Shown: positions 33,057 through 45,772, numbered from the stretch's first letter. The stretch: DNA of 64,000 nucleotides from Corylus avellana (GCF_901000735.1 NC_081541.1:34800060-34864059), one strand, 5' to 3'. The notes: generated by a model from the sequence alone, not told the origin. Program-made: numbers and translations.

Positions 33057-33634
33057 TGCTGATTGGTGACACCTATGAAATGTCTATTAATTAGCTATTA
33101 TTTCCTGTGATGTCTTTTGCATGGCTCATGTCTTATGAGTGCATCATATCTTATCCAACCTATAGTGGCCACATACTTATTATCAACTTTTATGAGGCTT
33201 TCTTATGGTTTCAACCTGTTTCACTCAGAATCATACCTAAACGAAACATATCCAAATGCGGATGCAAAGATATGCTTGATTAGTATTAGTCATCTTAAAT
33301 TTTCATTGACGCTTTGGTTGGGTCGGACTTGAGGAAGCGTCTGCAGTTTCCACCTTCTAAGCTCTTCCTATGCGGCTCTCAGCAAGTAGGTGCTACTATG
33401 GTCACACTCAGGTAAGATAGTCATAATTGATTTCCCTCGCCTACTCTTTTGTGAGGATTTTTTTTTTTTTTTTTCAATGAGCCGGTGATACCATTAACCA
33501 AGGGCCCACACGACCTCAGTCCATATCAGGCCCAACAAGGCCCGTTTACCCATTGGGTTGAGCAGTGTCGGTAGATGAACAAGGACTTTGATGAAGGCTT
33601 AAAAATTTAGAGGATTGATATAACCCCAACTTTG

Positions 33635-33955
33635 GGCCAACTTTTTTCTTATTTTTTAATTTAAAAAATAACAAAATTAAAAATAAAAAGGTTTCTGAAG
33701 GAATAATTTTTATTTTTTTGGTATTTTTTTAATATAATTTTTATTTTTTTTAAAAATACCAAATAAAAGAATGACCAAAATAAAAATTATTGCTTCAAAA
33801 ACTTTTTTAATTTTTTAAATTAAAAAATAAGTAAAAAGTTTTTGAAGCAAAATACAATTTTTATTTTTTAAAAAATACCAAAAAAATAAAAATAAAAATT
33901 ATTGCTTTAAAAACTTTTTATATTTTTAAATTAAAAAATAAGACAAAAGTTGGCC
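33635..33955. mobile_element. Foldback MITE, very AT-rich
   Basis: The left end GGCCAACTTTTTTCTTATTT pairs with the right end (reverse complement GGCCAACTTTTGTCTTATTT). The inside has repeated inverted words such as AAAATAAAAATTATTGCTT. Confidence 0.75.
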
Positions 33956-33956
33956 A

Positions 33957-36900
33957 GGCTAAAAATAGTTTTGCCACAGTTGGGCAAAATTTACCTGCTA
34001 ACGTGGACTTGTTTTTATAAGGGAGGGACGTGGCACAATCTGGTTGGAAAAGCGGTAAATATTTTCCTTCACACAAGGTTGTGAGTGAGAGTGGTCCTAC
34101 CGCTTATCGTGATGGTGATGGTGACGTGGCATGGGGAAAGGTTTTGTGTTTTTCGTAATGCAACCGACAGGCAGGGGAATCTTTGAAGTTCTTCCACCCT
34201 TTCCTATTTCTCGTTAATTAGAATTTCTAATTTTTCAAAGTTGCCCTTTTTGTTAAAAGATTCCACCAACAAGGCAACCTTTATGCTTTTGCGGCCAAGG
34301 TAGGACCGGCCGGCCAAGTGTGAGTGGTGGACCTTTTCCTCGTCACCATCCATTATGTTGGAGATTCCAGGTTGCCTGGTGAGATGAGTGAGATAAAAGG
34401 GCTTAATTTGGATCAACGATTTCTGAGCAGAAATACAGCTAGTACTCTTGGACTGTCAAGGATATTTTCTCCTACATCATCTCACAGTCCACGTCATGCA
34501 AATTCAAATCATGAGGATCCAGAATAAGATGAACCACCGTGATCAACAAGCCAATGATAAGGCAAAAAGAGTCCAAGGCAACTCAATTTCTCCCACTAGT
34601 AATGAAGGACCACCGGTGGAAGAAAAGTCCTAAGGAAGAAGAGGAGGAGGATTCCATAGATGTTACTTTCTATGGAGATAGACTTGGTTGATAAGGATTC
34701 GAAATATTTGTAGGAGGCCAGGGTGTATAATCTCAAAGCATCACTCCTTTTCTTTTTTAAGTTTTTGTACAGATTCCTAGAAAAATTGCTCACGTAGTTT
34801 TCAACTAATGATCAGTGCTAACCCCATTTGCATGTGGCCAGAATCCCATGACCATGACTCGATCATGCAACTTGGCAATGGGGGGTGCCTTTTCCTTCCA
34901 ATGTTTACACACCTGCTGCTCTTTAATTTTAACTCTTAAGGGATTGACTCAACTGGTGATGATCTTAGAGTTTAGTGGCATAATCATTAGCTTTAAGATT
35001 CTAATTTCTTTGAATGCAAACAATTCTTTGTGGACTATATTTAACCGATCTGTATGGTGAGAGTGCATTACACGGGTCTGAAGTTTATCTTTCAGGGGTT
35101 GGAGTTGATACATGAAGGGAGAGGTCTTAGAGGGTTTTCCATCAAAAATAAAAAACTTAAATTCTCAACCAAATTCAATCACTACAGCATCATCAAGATC
35201 GTAAGCAGTGACGGAGAGAGGGGGGACTAGGGTAGGCCATACCCCCCCAACCAAAATAAAATAAGGAAAAAAAAAAAAAGAAGTAAAGTTTTAATTTTAA
35301 TCATTTGTCCAACTCCAAAAAAATTTTAGCCTTATTCAATAAAATTTTTTGACCATATTCTTAATTTTTTTGGGCCATACCCATTAATGTTTTTTTTTTT
35401 TCCCTTACTTTCAAATGCCCACTTTTTTAACTTTTACGGTAGTCTTTAATTCATAAAAACAACAAAAATATATTAAAAAAAAAAAAAAAAACAATTTTGC
35501 TGGCCCCTCCTATAAAATTTCTTGATTCCGTCCCTCATCATAAGGAATCATAAGCCATGCATTTTTACTGCTGAGATTTGTGTTATAGATTCTAGAAGAA
35601 GTAGTGAATAGACTAAACTGAAGTCTACTTGCAAGGATTTTCCTCAACATAGGCCGGCCCATAGGTTGGGGCTAACATACACCAACTTGCAGCTTAAAGC
35701 CATGGTATCACACCGCCAGGCTCCTATATTGATGCTTTCTTAGTTTAGCTTTTTATTCCAAACAGATATTTGTGTCATTTTCTCCATGGAGACACTTCCT
35801 AATGGAGCATATCGTGGGATATTAATAATATGCTCACCCTAGGAGGCTAGGACGACTACTCCAAACCAAATCTACAAGTTATATGGACCAGCCTTCTTGC
35901 TTCTTAAGCACACAATTCTGAACTAGAAAAAAGCATTGTTTACTATTCCTTACCTTAACAAAGACAAATTCAGGACTCAGTTATGAATCATAGATTAATT
36001 AGGCATGAAAAATTGCTAAAAAAGGGGGGGTTGGAAAGGGCTTGTCTGCAATCTGCATGCATCAAATACAAAAAAGGTTGCTCAAGTAATCTATGAAGTT
36101 TAACTTTCTAGCCCGTACTTTCTTACATAAGAAAGTACGGGCCAAGAATCTTCATACAGCTAAAAACCCATTGCCCTGTAAAAGAGAAATTTCTTAGTTT
36201 GTTAAGGCACCATTAGCAAGAAATGATGGAAACTAGGGACAACAGAAAGATATGAAAACCTTCTAAGGACTTGTTTGGGAAGACAATTCTCTCAAATTCT
36301 TCTCAACTTTTCCCTCTTTTTAGTTGATTTGACACCACTAACACTCAACTCGACTCAAATTTTTTTAACTTTATTCAAAATTTTATATTCTTCAAACAAC
36401 TCAAACATAATCTCAACTCTTTTTTCTCTTCAATATTCGTAATTTTGAATTCAGTTTAATAGAATAGAAAAAAAATGGCAAACCCAACGAGTCTTTTTGT
36501 GTAATCTGGCCTGCAATTGTTTATTGAAACAGAGAACAATGGAAGTGCGAAGAGTTCAAAACGTACAGTACTAGGCCAATAGGAACTCTTCACATTCAGA
36601 GCATGAAAAGATTCCCCCCAATTATTGCATTTGAGTTCCCCATGCCTAACCTGATATCAGCTAGGATATTTTTGGATCTTCCTCATCATCAATAAGGGTG
36701 AAACAGATATATGGGCCAGCCAAGCTCAAGGCGTGTGTTCACCCAAGAGAGGTAAAACTTCAAGTCATTTTTCCTTTTACTTGAGGAATGACAATATATA
36801 GGCATAAAGATTGATTTATTTCTAAACCATAATGAGTTGTGGGGGGGCTCCAGCTAGCACACCATCCCGAGGTACCAACTAAAAAACAACTTAAATAGAT

Positions 36901-38530
36901 CATCTGTGGACATCCTTGTTGCATATAGAGTACGTTATTTTGTATTACTTGTTATGTGCTTTCCAACTGTCTCAGCAAGAAACATAATTAGCCAAAATGT
37001 ACAAGTTTAAGCCTTTTTAGTTAAGGTGGTGTCTTAACATATTCTATCAACTTTAACTCCCCAACACATACTACCTGTTTATCACATTAGTTTTTGCTTC
37101 ATCTGCAAGGCCTATAGCTCAGTTTTCTACAAAAATAATTTGATTACTGACCAACCCTTTTGAAAGATTCTCACATTAACTTAAAATAATGCATATATCA
37201 ATCATGAAAAACACGGTTTCTGTCCATTTGATAGTGATGTCTTTGTGACACATGAAATGAATCTATGTCAACTGCGCAACCACAAATATTACATGTTATG
37301 CTTAGAGTCTAAGACCAAGTCAATCAACCACTAACCTCGTTTTTCATTAGTTTGACTAACAACGAGGATTTTTCATTAGTTTGACTAACAGTGAGGAGTA
37401 ACACCGCCCGAATTGAAATTCTCTAGAATTCTCACTAAATTTGAGATTCTCAAATTTATAAATATTAGCCGTTCATCTTATCTAAGTGTCTCATTAATTT
37501 AACGAGGAAACATGATTTATTAAATTCCTTGAGAGTAGCTTCCTTATTAAATTTTCTCATTAAATACTAAAATATAACTTATTTTAAATGAGATAAACAA
37601 TTGAGATTTATGAATTTGAGAATTTTAAATGTAAAGACAATTCTGGAAATCTCACTTAATCATTTATTGAACTTTCACGATATTAAATAAATTAGGAAAC
37701 TTTCATTGTCCGACAGGAAAGAAATCCAAATTAAGTACGTTTGTTGGTAGTATAGTCTTATCGTTCTAGAGCAATGGGTGGAACAGAATCTCCTTGTTAA
37801 GTAGCCAAACACCAACCAGAGAGACCTAAGTCTGCCTGCTAAGACACCCCTCACTAAGAAAGACTAACATTCAGGACAGGTCTCAACATAGGTTGGCCTG
37901 TCCGCAGAGGAAAAAAAAAACGATATAATCATTGTACGGACTCATCTGGCCAGCTAGAGTGCTTGGAATGTTACTCAGTAATGAAGAGAAACCCAGAAAG
38001 CTTTATTTGCAGCAGATCTCCCTCGAACAGGAAACAAAATGGATTTTGGTGAACACGTGATAGCCTTAGTCCGGTCATTGGATTGATTGGGGTTTGAGCT
38101 TGGGCCTACCCTATGACCCAAAAAATTTACCTAATTGTCCAGAAGTTAGGTGACTTCCACAGTCCCACAAACCAACCCACGTGGATTTTGCTAAGCCTAG
38201 TTTACTAGCAAAACATGAAAAGGCTTTTCTGGTGTTTATAGGTTCTACTATTTTCAGATAATGTGTTTTCATGTATATGATCCACATGCTTATTTTTATT
38301 TAACTTGTAGAGATATTCGAATCTCCCCTAGCATCCTCTCCCCTTGGGCCAATTACTTACAAAAAATAAATAAATAAATAAACTTGTTGAGATACTGATT
38401 CTCCCACATTGTTGGTCTGCTTTGTCCTGCTTCATTTTTGTGGTATCTAAGGAGACAAATCACAAAAAATTCGACTAGAATTTTGCAAGATTTCTACGCC
38501 AACTGGCGCTACCCCACCTCACCCCCCTCC
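33957..38530. other. Long gene-free interval upstream of the RADIALIS-like gene
   Basis: 35207-35535 has ends reading CAGTGACGGA and (reverse complement) GGGACGGAATCAAG and may be a worn DNA transposon. 36250-36480 begins GGACTTGTTTGGGAAG, MITE-like. 37325-37395 is a 31-bp tandem (TTTTTCATTAGTTTGACTAA). 34380-34640 has short open frames rich in Ser/His but no recognisable domain. I see no confident exon. Confidence 0.4.
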
Positions 38531-38539
38531 ACTCCTGCT

Positions 38540-38548
38540 TATAAAGAG
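38540..38548 (+). promoter_or_regulatory. TATA box of the RADIALIS-like gene
   Basis: CTTATAAAGAG lies about 130 bp before the start codon, followed by a CT-rich leader. Confidence 0.6.
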
Positions 38549-38673
38549 AAGGTGCATTGCCACCTCTTTGCACATAGAAAAATCCCCTTGACTTGAGTCT
38601 TCTCCCTTGACTATCTATCTCTTCAAACCTCTCTCATTTCTTGCACTCACTCTAAGCTTCACCCTCCTAAGCA

Positions 38674-39732
38674 ATGGCATCCAGTTCCATGTCCTCCCAC
38701 AGCTCTGACACGTGGACTGCTAAGGACAACAAGGCCTTTGAGAGGGCTCTGGCTGTGTATGATAAGGACACCCCCGACCGTTGGTACAATGTCGCCAAAG
38801 CCGTTGGTGGGAAAACTCCTGAAGAGGTGAAGAGGCGCTATGAAGAACTCGTGGAGGATGTCAAGCGTATTGAGGCTGGCCGCGTGCCCTTCCCCAAATA
38901 CAAGCCAACTCAGGGAAATGATGAGGACAAGAGGTACTATATATATATACTTCAACCCCTTCCTTCTATATATATATATATTCCTACCTTATTCTATAAT
39001 ATTTCTTTTCCCAATGCAAATTCATCGTCTAAAATCCTTGACAAGTAACCACGCAGAAGATAATAACACTACCTCTTAACTTTTATTTGGATTCTCTTAT
39101 CACTTCTTGTTAAAAAATGTCTTGAAAGTATCATTTCATGGGCGAGTGCCACCACTTTTATTAGAAGTTTTTCTTACAAATCGATATGATAGTACATGAG
39201 ATATTATCACGTCAGTCCTTAAACAGTTAAATTTATTTTCTTAAATTTTTTATAATCACATGAGTTTGTATGGAAATTATAATAAAACTTTATCATGGAC
39301 CCAAAAAAAAAATATTTTTCTCTGTTGGCGGATCAAAATCATCACTTTCCTTGCTTTTCAAAGGGAAAATTGCTTTCTTTGACCACCCAAAGCAAGTATT
39401 TCCAAATTGCTCAGTCAATGGACAATATCTTGTCCACGTTTACACGGAATCGGCATATATTCAAATCAAATATTAAATCTATAAAGACATATTAAACATG
39501 CATGGCTCATATACTCTAGCTGCACTCGTGGACAAGGTGCCGTCTACTATTACTATCCACGTGCCTTGAATGTTTGTTTCATAAACTCGATCTGTGCACT
39601 CTGTTCTCAACAACATGACACGTAAATTAAACCCCGCCCTTCCCACCAAAAAAGAGTTTTTCTTTTTGTTAAGCCTAGTTTTTGTGGAATTTTCCTCTTA
39701 TTTGCAGGATGAGAAACCTGAGGCTCCACTGA
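38674..39732 (+). CDS. RL2: RADIALIS-like SANT/MYB protein
   Basis: Exon 1 (38674-38933) and a tiny exon 2 (39708-39732) are joined in phase 2 across a 774-bp GT-AG intron. The 94-residue product is a single SANT/MYB repeat (residues about 12-62) with the aromatic core Trp14, Trp37 and Tyr56, and the family words YDKDTPDRW and VAKAVGGKT. The C-terminus ends MRNLRLH, like the MKNLKI end of the RL2/MEE3 group, which supports exon 2. RADIALIS-type proteins are small nuclear factors. In Antirrhinum RAD competes with the MYB activator DIVARICATA for DRIF partners; other members act in seedling growth and flower development. Alternative readings that run into the intron are shadows. The family call is firm; the RL2 assignment is by similarity only. 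Confidence 0.93.
39110..39300. repeat. Decayed MITE inside the RADIALIS-like intron
   Basis: It has AT-rich sequence with words (CGATATGATAGTACATGAG, TATCACGTCAGT) shared with elements near 42.1 and 48.6 kb. Its boundaries are unclear. Confidence 0.35.
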
Positions 39733-39899
39733 AAAACAACCGCCATGGCAGCAACAATAAAGAATAAATGGCGCTGCTCTTGCTAATATTTGACTTTCTT
39801 GTAATTGCAAATGGATCACGAATGAGTGATTGTAATTTCAGTTTCATGTCCTTCAGTTCTAGTTTATCACCTATTGTAGTTCCTATTCCACCGTAATTA

Positions 39900-40436
39900 T
39901 ATCAGTGCAGTGCAGTGCAATGAAAAATATATATAAATAAAAATAATAGCACGTATTTTATTCAATAGATCTGAGAAATCTCCTTTCCATTTCACTCAAA
40001 ATGAACAGGATCCTATTCCTAATCCTAGCCAGACCTCTTGAATCTTGAACAATTCATTATAGCAGAAAATATAATCCAAATATGTCATTAAATTGAAAGA
40101 AAGAAAGAAAGATAGAAACTAAAAAGCAATCTAGATCAGAGTTTGAGATTTGAAAATTTCTGACCTCGTCGGCCCTTGGAGATCAGTGATTGGCTTTAGA
40201 ATTCTCCTGAATTGAATCAACGCGAAGCAGGTTGAAGAGAGGGGGAGAGAATGAGGGACACAACAAGAGAACGGGGGCAGTGAAGACCGAAGAGGCGGGA
40301 ATTATTGCTTTAAAAAAGTCCTTTAAATTCTTTGGCCGATTAACGTTTCGATGACTCGACGACGTTTCGCGTGATCAAATTCTTCCGCATGGCAAAAGAA
40401 ACGTACACCACCTCCAATTATTTTTTGTGATAAAGT
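39900..40436. other. 3' flank of the RADIALIS-like gene
   Basis: It holds short GCAGT repeats at 39906-39920, an AAGA run near 40100, and a GC-richer patch at 40190-40390. No exon is visible. Confidence 0.4.
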
Positions 40437-40611
40437 GATGCTAAGAATATTACATCTTTTATTATATATTTTTTTTTCTTTTTACAAATTGATGTAGTAA
40501 TTTATAATTAGTACAATGACTTGTCAATATAATTAATTACTAACTGACTTTTAATTATTCACATCAATTTGTACGGAACGTTATAGTAAAAATTATAGTA
40601 TTCTTATCATT
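40437..40611. mobile_element. Hairpin MITE
   Basis: The left arm ATGCTAAGAATATTACA and the right arm (reverse complement ATGATAAGAATACTATAA) bracket an inner palindrome-like pair (AAATTGATGTAGTAATT and inverse). It is the same TAATGCTA-type family as 13.1 and 42.0 kb. Confidence 0.6.
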
Positions 40612-41539
40612 TTCCTTACTAAATTGGTTAATTAAGATTTTATTTTTATTTTTATCTAATTTAATTAAGATATTCTTGGATCATGAAAAGTATATACTTT
40701 CTTCATTTCCTTGTGGAAAAAATCTTTGATACATCACATAGAGTTTCATCCAATTTTTTTTTTTTTATTATTATTCTTTTTACATTTCATTTTTTTTTCT
40801 TTTTTCGGCTCTCTTTATATTCAATACGATCAGGAACGGAAACAATTCTCTAGCAAACTACAAAAAGTTTCACACCCATAATGTGTTTAGAGAGAATGAT
40901 TAACGAAACTTTTGAGATAAGCGATGATTTAATAAAATAAAAATTTCAACAATTTTGTCATTTAAATTGTTAGCAATTTTGACAACAAATTATTAGGAAT
41001 CGATATTGAATTTAACGTGATATCATAATAAATTTTTTTTTACTCCAACTCTCACTCTTAATGGCTAGTATTAGACTACTAGCTAGTAGATCGAGTTGAT
41101 ATATATATATTGTCCACCATGTCCTCTCGTATAGGCAAAGGCAACGACTTACACCAAGAAAATAAAAACCTTGCAATTCGTAGAAGCTTTGGATCCTTGG
41201 TGGTGAAAAGAAAAAAGAAAAGTGCATCTTGATATAAGTTTCCATGTATTCAACCCAAAAAGTCAACAAATTTAAGCTTAATGCGGTACGATGATTTGGC
41301 CGGCTTAAGATTAAGTGGGCCGAAGCCAATCGTGGTTACTTGATAATTACTTAATTAGGTTGGTTGTTCAACAACCTCCCTCTGTATACGAGATGCATGT
41401 GGCATTGAGGACTCATATTCAAGGCAGCCAATTGGTAATAAATATAAATAAATACAGGTAAGGAAACCTCAAAATATCTTCCACCTACCTCCAAAAACAT
41501 AAAAGAAGGAAAAGAGATAAGTTTATAGGTTAAGTACAC

Positions 41540-41845
41540 TTAACCCTTTTAAATTACCATTTCAATGATAATCTACCTTTTAAATTATCAATTGTGATAA
41601 TTTATTCTCAAAACTATCAAAACAATGACAATGTATCTCTAATTTTAACAAAATAACGAAATTACTCTTACTAAAATAAAGACAAAAATACTAAAATTTA
41701 ATTTTTTTTTCAAATTTTAAGAGTATTTTTGTCTTATTAAAAATTATATAGGGGTAATTTTGTCATTTTGCTAGTATTAGAGGGTAAATTGTCATGATAG
41801 TTTTAGAAGTAGATTATCATTGAAGTGATAATTTAAGGGAGTTAT
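41540..41845. mobile_element. Foldback MITE
   Basis: The left arm (TTAAATTACCATTTCAATGA) and the right arm (reverse complement TTAAATTATCACTTCAATGA) pair, with a near-symmetrical interior. It is non-coding. Confidence 0.7.
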
Positions 41846-41999
41846 ACATATATAAAGCCTAATTGGGGTCATATGTTAAAGTACACAAAGAATCGGATGA
41901 AGCCTTGGGTCCATCACAAAAAGAATAAAATAAAAAATAAAAAAATGAAGCCTAATTGGGATAATATGTTAAAATACACAAAGAAAGCCAAGCGAATTG

Positions 42000-42282
42000 T
42001 AATGCTAAAAATATTACAACTTTTATTATCACTCTTTTACGAATTGACATGATAGTCCATGTGATACTTACTATGTCAGCCACTAAAATATGGACTCTCA
42101 CGTGAGAGCTCACATGTCACTTAACACATTTATAAACCGACTAGTCAGTTTACATTATACTTATCATATCAGTTACTAAATTGCAAACTATCACATAATA
42201 GTCCAAATAACACTTGTTTCCATAAAATATGAATTGCCACGGAAGCTTATATGGGGTTATAGTAAAAATTAGAGTACCGAAT
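42000..42282. mobile_element. Decayed MITE, TAATGCTA-type
   Basis: The left end GTAATGCTAAAAATATTAC and the right end (reverse complement GGTACTCTAATTTTTACTATA) are weak inverted repeats. Inside is a perfect-looking CTCTCACGTGAGAG palindrome. Confidence 0.5.
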
Positions 42283-42639
42283 TCGGCAAATAATTGCCCT
42301 CATAAGCAAATCAACTCCTGAAAGGTAGTTACCGGAGCATTGGAGAGCAAGAGAATTGAACCGTCATCTGTAGATAGTACTTGGACAAGCAGTCTCAAGA
42401 CATGTTCCTCTTTCTCTCCCTACTGAATCTTCCTTTGAATAGTGAGAAAGACACTCCTTGATAGTTTTTGTTGGCCTATTTTTTGTAGAGGCATGGGTTT
42501 TATTTTCTTCTTGTATTTGCTTTGGTTCCTTTGTGTTTTCTGTTTACATTCTCATCCTAAAAAAACAGTAGCCACAAGAAGCCCGACAAAGTTTGCACAT
42601 GGTAGACCGATAATCTTGTTAAAAATAAGTTATCATTTG

Positions 42640-43402
42640 AAAATTGAAGACTTGAAGTACTGGATCTTGCCAACTTCTTAGCAGTCTTATATTGGTTTAG
42701 AAGAAATGCTGTGGTACATGGGGGTGTTTTTTCCCATCCTAATCAAGTGCTCCGTGAAGCTAGGGACTCCTTAGTGACTTCCAAAGACAAAACTCACATG
42801 ATTATGAGGAGAGGGGGCATTCTCAGGTAAAACAAACTGTTCAATGGAAGCCGCCACCCTATAATAGGATTAAGATCAACTACGATGCAGCGGTGGACAA
42901 GAAACATGGATGTATAGGTCTGGGGATGATAGCCCGTGATGGTTCTGGCTGGGTGATGGCAGCTCGAATTACCACGCACACTAGCGTAGCAGAACCTGTC
43001 ATGGCCGAATTAGCACAAGCAGCACTCTACGCTATGATTTTCAGCCAGGAGATGGGCTTTACAAACATTATTCTTGAAGGAGATGCGCTGCAAATTGTGA
43101 AAGCAGTAAACTCAAATATGCCAAACAACAACTGCTATGGACACTTTGTGGAAGGGATTCGAACAGGCTTGTGCCACTTTCAGACTTCTAGTTTTACTCA
43201 TGTAATGCGGGATGCCAATATGCTACCCACGGGTTAGCAAAAGAGGCTACCAACCATGTCATAGATAAAACTTGGATAGGACAAATTCCACCCAGCATCA
43301 ATGGTATTGTCAGTCAGTCGGGAGATCACTTTCCCCACTGTGATCTTTTTTGATCTTTTCTCATATTATCAATAAAAGTAGAATTTGTTCAAAAAAAAAA
43401 AA
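42640..43402 (+). pseudogene. 5'-truncated LINE: linker plus RNase H domain and poly(A)
   Basis: A first frame (42644-42830) reads LANFLAVLYWFRRNAVVHGG, the linker typical between reverse transcriptase and RNase H of plant non-LTR elements. The next frame (about 42840-43237) is a nearly whole RVT_3 RNase H with NYDAAV (first Asp), VMAELAQAAL (Glu), EGDALQIV (second Asp) and HVMRDAN. A frame break near 43225 then interrupts it; in the shifted frame HGLAKEATNHVIDKTWIG follows, supplying the expected catalytic His. An AATAAA at 43371 and a twelve-A run at 43391-43402 mark the 3' end. Two frame breaks and no reverse transcriptase indicate a dead 3' fragment. Confidence 0.8.
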
Positions 43403-43838
43403 TATAGCAGACCGGATTCAAATTGGACTAATCCCAATCCACCTCAGTAGAGTTCGACTCCAAGCCCATCCGACAGAGTCCGGCTTCCTACCTAGTACCT
43501 CCTAATTGTTGAGCCACCAACAGGTCACAATTGTTGAACCATGACCTAATTGATCATCACCTATAACGAAGGCAATCCCCACATGACTCAGACCACAAAC
43601 TTATCTACTATGCAAAGCTGCAAAACACACATTGACATAGACATATGAATGATGAAATCCATTCATCTGAAATCCAATTTGGGATAGTCAAAGAAACTTA
43701 CTCATATTTAACATCCAAGAAGGATTAGTTTACCCAACTCAAACTTCTAACAAGAAACATAGCCTAGTATTATTATCCATGGAGAAAATCATGGTCTAAA
43801 ACTAGATATAAAGCTGTCACCAAAGAAGGGGAGACATT
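43403..43838. other. Intergenic interval
   Basis: Beyond the LINE poly(A) there is no exon. The left part may include the 3' untranslated region of the minus-strand gene ending at 43839. Confidence 0.4.
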
Positions 43839-44228
43839 CTAGTCTGACACTGTTGTTTGGAGGGGCAGAGAGCTTTCAACTCCCTTAGATTCTGAACTCC
43901 TTTCTGCAACAATCTTTGACATTCCAAACATCTGAAATTGAATTTGAGCTACACAATCAGTAACAAGTACAAAAAGGCAAGGTAATGAAAAAACATAAGC
44001 TTGTGGAATAGAAGAAGTAGCATAGAAGTTAAAAGATGGAAGCACCTTCTGTATAGTCTTCTTGAAGCAAGTTTTGTGTTCATCCATAGATGCATGCACA
44101 AACTCATCAATGTGCTCCTTCAAATCCTCCAAGAATGTGGCTTCCTCATTCTTCTTCTTTCGACATGAAGCCATTGGTGGGGTTGCAGCAGCAGGTGAAG
44201 ACTGTTTTTCACTTTTTTGTGCTTCCAT
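43839..44228 (-). CDS. Small conserved-looking plant protein, unknown function
   Basis: Minus-strand exons 44228-44046 and 43931-43839, joined across a 114-bp intron (GTGCTT to TTTCAG), give 91 residues: MEAQKSEKQSSP, a lysine-rich SCRKKKNEEA, a charged amphipathic DLKEHIDEFVHASMDEHKTC segment, and a C-terminal MFGMSKIVAE. There is no signal peptide or membrane segment in the spliced form. I do not recognise a named family; the composition suggests a soluble, possibly helical small protein. The intron length is divisible by three and has no in-frame stop, so the unspliced RNA encodes a continuous 129-residue protein with an added hydrophobic stretch (VFSLPCLFVLV). An upstream minus-strand 5' untranslated exon near 45.36-45.56 kb, with a donor at 45361 (CAG then GTACAG), is plausible. 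The call as a real gene rests on clean splice sites and codon-like composition. Confidence 0.7.
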   Translation of the reverse strand: MEAQKSEKQSSPAAATPPMASCRKKKNEEATFLEDLKEHIDEFVHASMDEHKTCFKKTIQKVLPSFNFYATSSIPQAYVFSLPCLFVLVTDCVAQIQFQMFGMSKIVAERSSESKGVESSLPLQTTVSD

Positions 44229-44239
44229 CCTTAGTTACC

Positions 44240-45361
44240 TGATACAGAAGTTACTCCGTATGAGCATTAAGCTTAGTAAAAGAGTCTGATGAGATGAAAT
44301 CAGCAGCTATGCTTACTAACTATCCATCACTTGAAACTCCATCAAAGCCATGTCAAGCCACCTGATTCTTTTTAGTCATTCAAATTTAAAAACAGCACAG
44401 AAAACCTTGCAAATCCACTCACCAAAATATCACTCCATAATTCAGAATAATCTCAATAATACACACTGCATGAAAAACAAGTTGTGAAAACAGAACCGCT
44501 TTACATACAAATAAGTCATCCTGCTATGCGCATACAGGCTAAATTTCGAGGAAAATACACTTAGCCCCCTAAACTTACGCCCATTAGGCACTTAGATCAT
44601 CAAACTTTAAAAAGTGACACTCAATTCCCTCTAACTACAACTCCATTACTGTCAATACCTACATGTATTTTTTAACATAAACTGCCGAAAATGCTCCTTT
44701 TTATAAGTTACAGTTTTCTTTTTTTCCTTTTTCAGTCCGTTTGTTTGAAGTTTTTTTAAGTTGAGATAGGACACCAATGGTCTGTAACTTATAACCCACA
44801 TGTTCCTAGTACCAGTACAGCTAGGGGTGGGTATCGGTTCAGTTCGAAAAAGTCATTTTCGATCTGTTAATCGAAATTTTCGGTTAAATCGGTAGGCGGT
44901 TAATAAGAATATAAGATGCAAAAAACTTAATCAAACAACAATCAATCTTCTGAAGAAAAAAAAAAAAAGCCAATGAATGCACCCCATGCACCCAGCCTAT
45001 ACATCATACCTAAAGGTCCTAAACAACCAAAACCTGACACAAACAGAGAAGAAAAACTAGGACCCAACAGCAATACAAATTTCAAGAATAATTACAGCAA
45101 TTAGCAAATGCTTATCCAAAAGAAGAAAATTTATCTGCAGGAAAAATCAAGTAGCGTAAATCAGATCAAGGTTGCGTAAAAAACTAAAAATCTATCATTT
45201 TCATTCCTAAGTATTCCTAAATCCTAATAATATAAACAAACTCGAAAATAAATGCAAAATCAAAGAATCAAGTGTTCAAAATCAAAGAATCAAAATCTAA
45301 ACCCTCAATTAGTTCAAAAAATAAAAATCAAAGAAAATGAAGTAACTCGAAAAATCTGTAC
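44240..45361 (-). other. Probable 5'-UTR intron of the small minus-strand gene
   Basis: On the minus strand a donor-like CAG/GTACAG at 45361 and an acceptor-like TGTATCAG ending at 44239 would join a leader exon to the ATG-containing exon. The interval contains half of a foldback-like repeat at 44550-44700 and no coding. Confidence 0.45.
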
Positions 45362-45382
45362 CTGAAAAGACGAGAGAAAGAT

Positions 45383-45508
45383 ACGACGGCTTGCCGCTTG
45401 CAACGAGAAAGCGAGGGAGACGACGATGAAGTTAAGCCACCGGACACGACGGGAGACGAGAGAGAGAGAGAGAGACGACGGCTCGCCGCTTGCAACGAGA
45501 AAGCGAGA
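45383..45508. repeat. Repeat pair in the probable leader exon
   Basis: A 34-bp unit containing GCCGCTTGCAACGAGAAAGC occurs at 45383-45416 and again at 45475-45508, separated by a GA-rich run. The region is GC-richer than its surroundings, consistent with a 5' untranslated exon. Confidence 0.7.
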
Positions 45509-45768
45509 GAGAGAGTCGACAGACGGCCGAGGTTTTAGTAACAGCGGTGGCGGTTAAGGTTTTACTTGGAAATGAGACTTTTCAGCGAAGGGCTGGTGAG
45601 CTTTGAACGTGTCGATGAGGTATTGGCTAAAAGCATAATTAAAGTTAGGAACTTTGACTTTTCATTCAATGGGTCAACGTATTTCTGACTTGTCATCTAA
45701 GTTTTACTAGGGGCAAACCATCTAATCACTGCTCTTTTGCTTGGAAAGCAAGTTGCTTGGAGAAGCCG

Positions 45769-45772
<4 letters not shown>

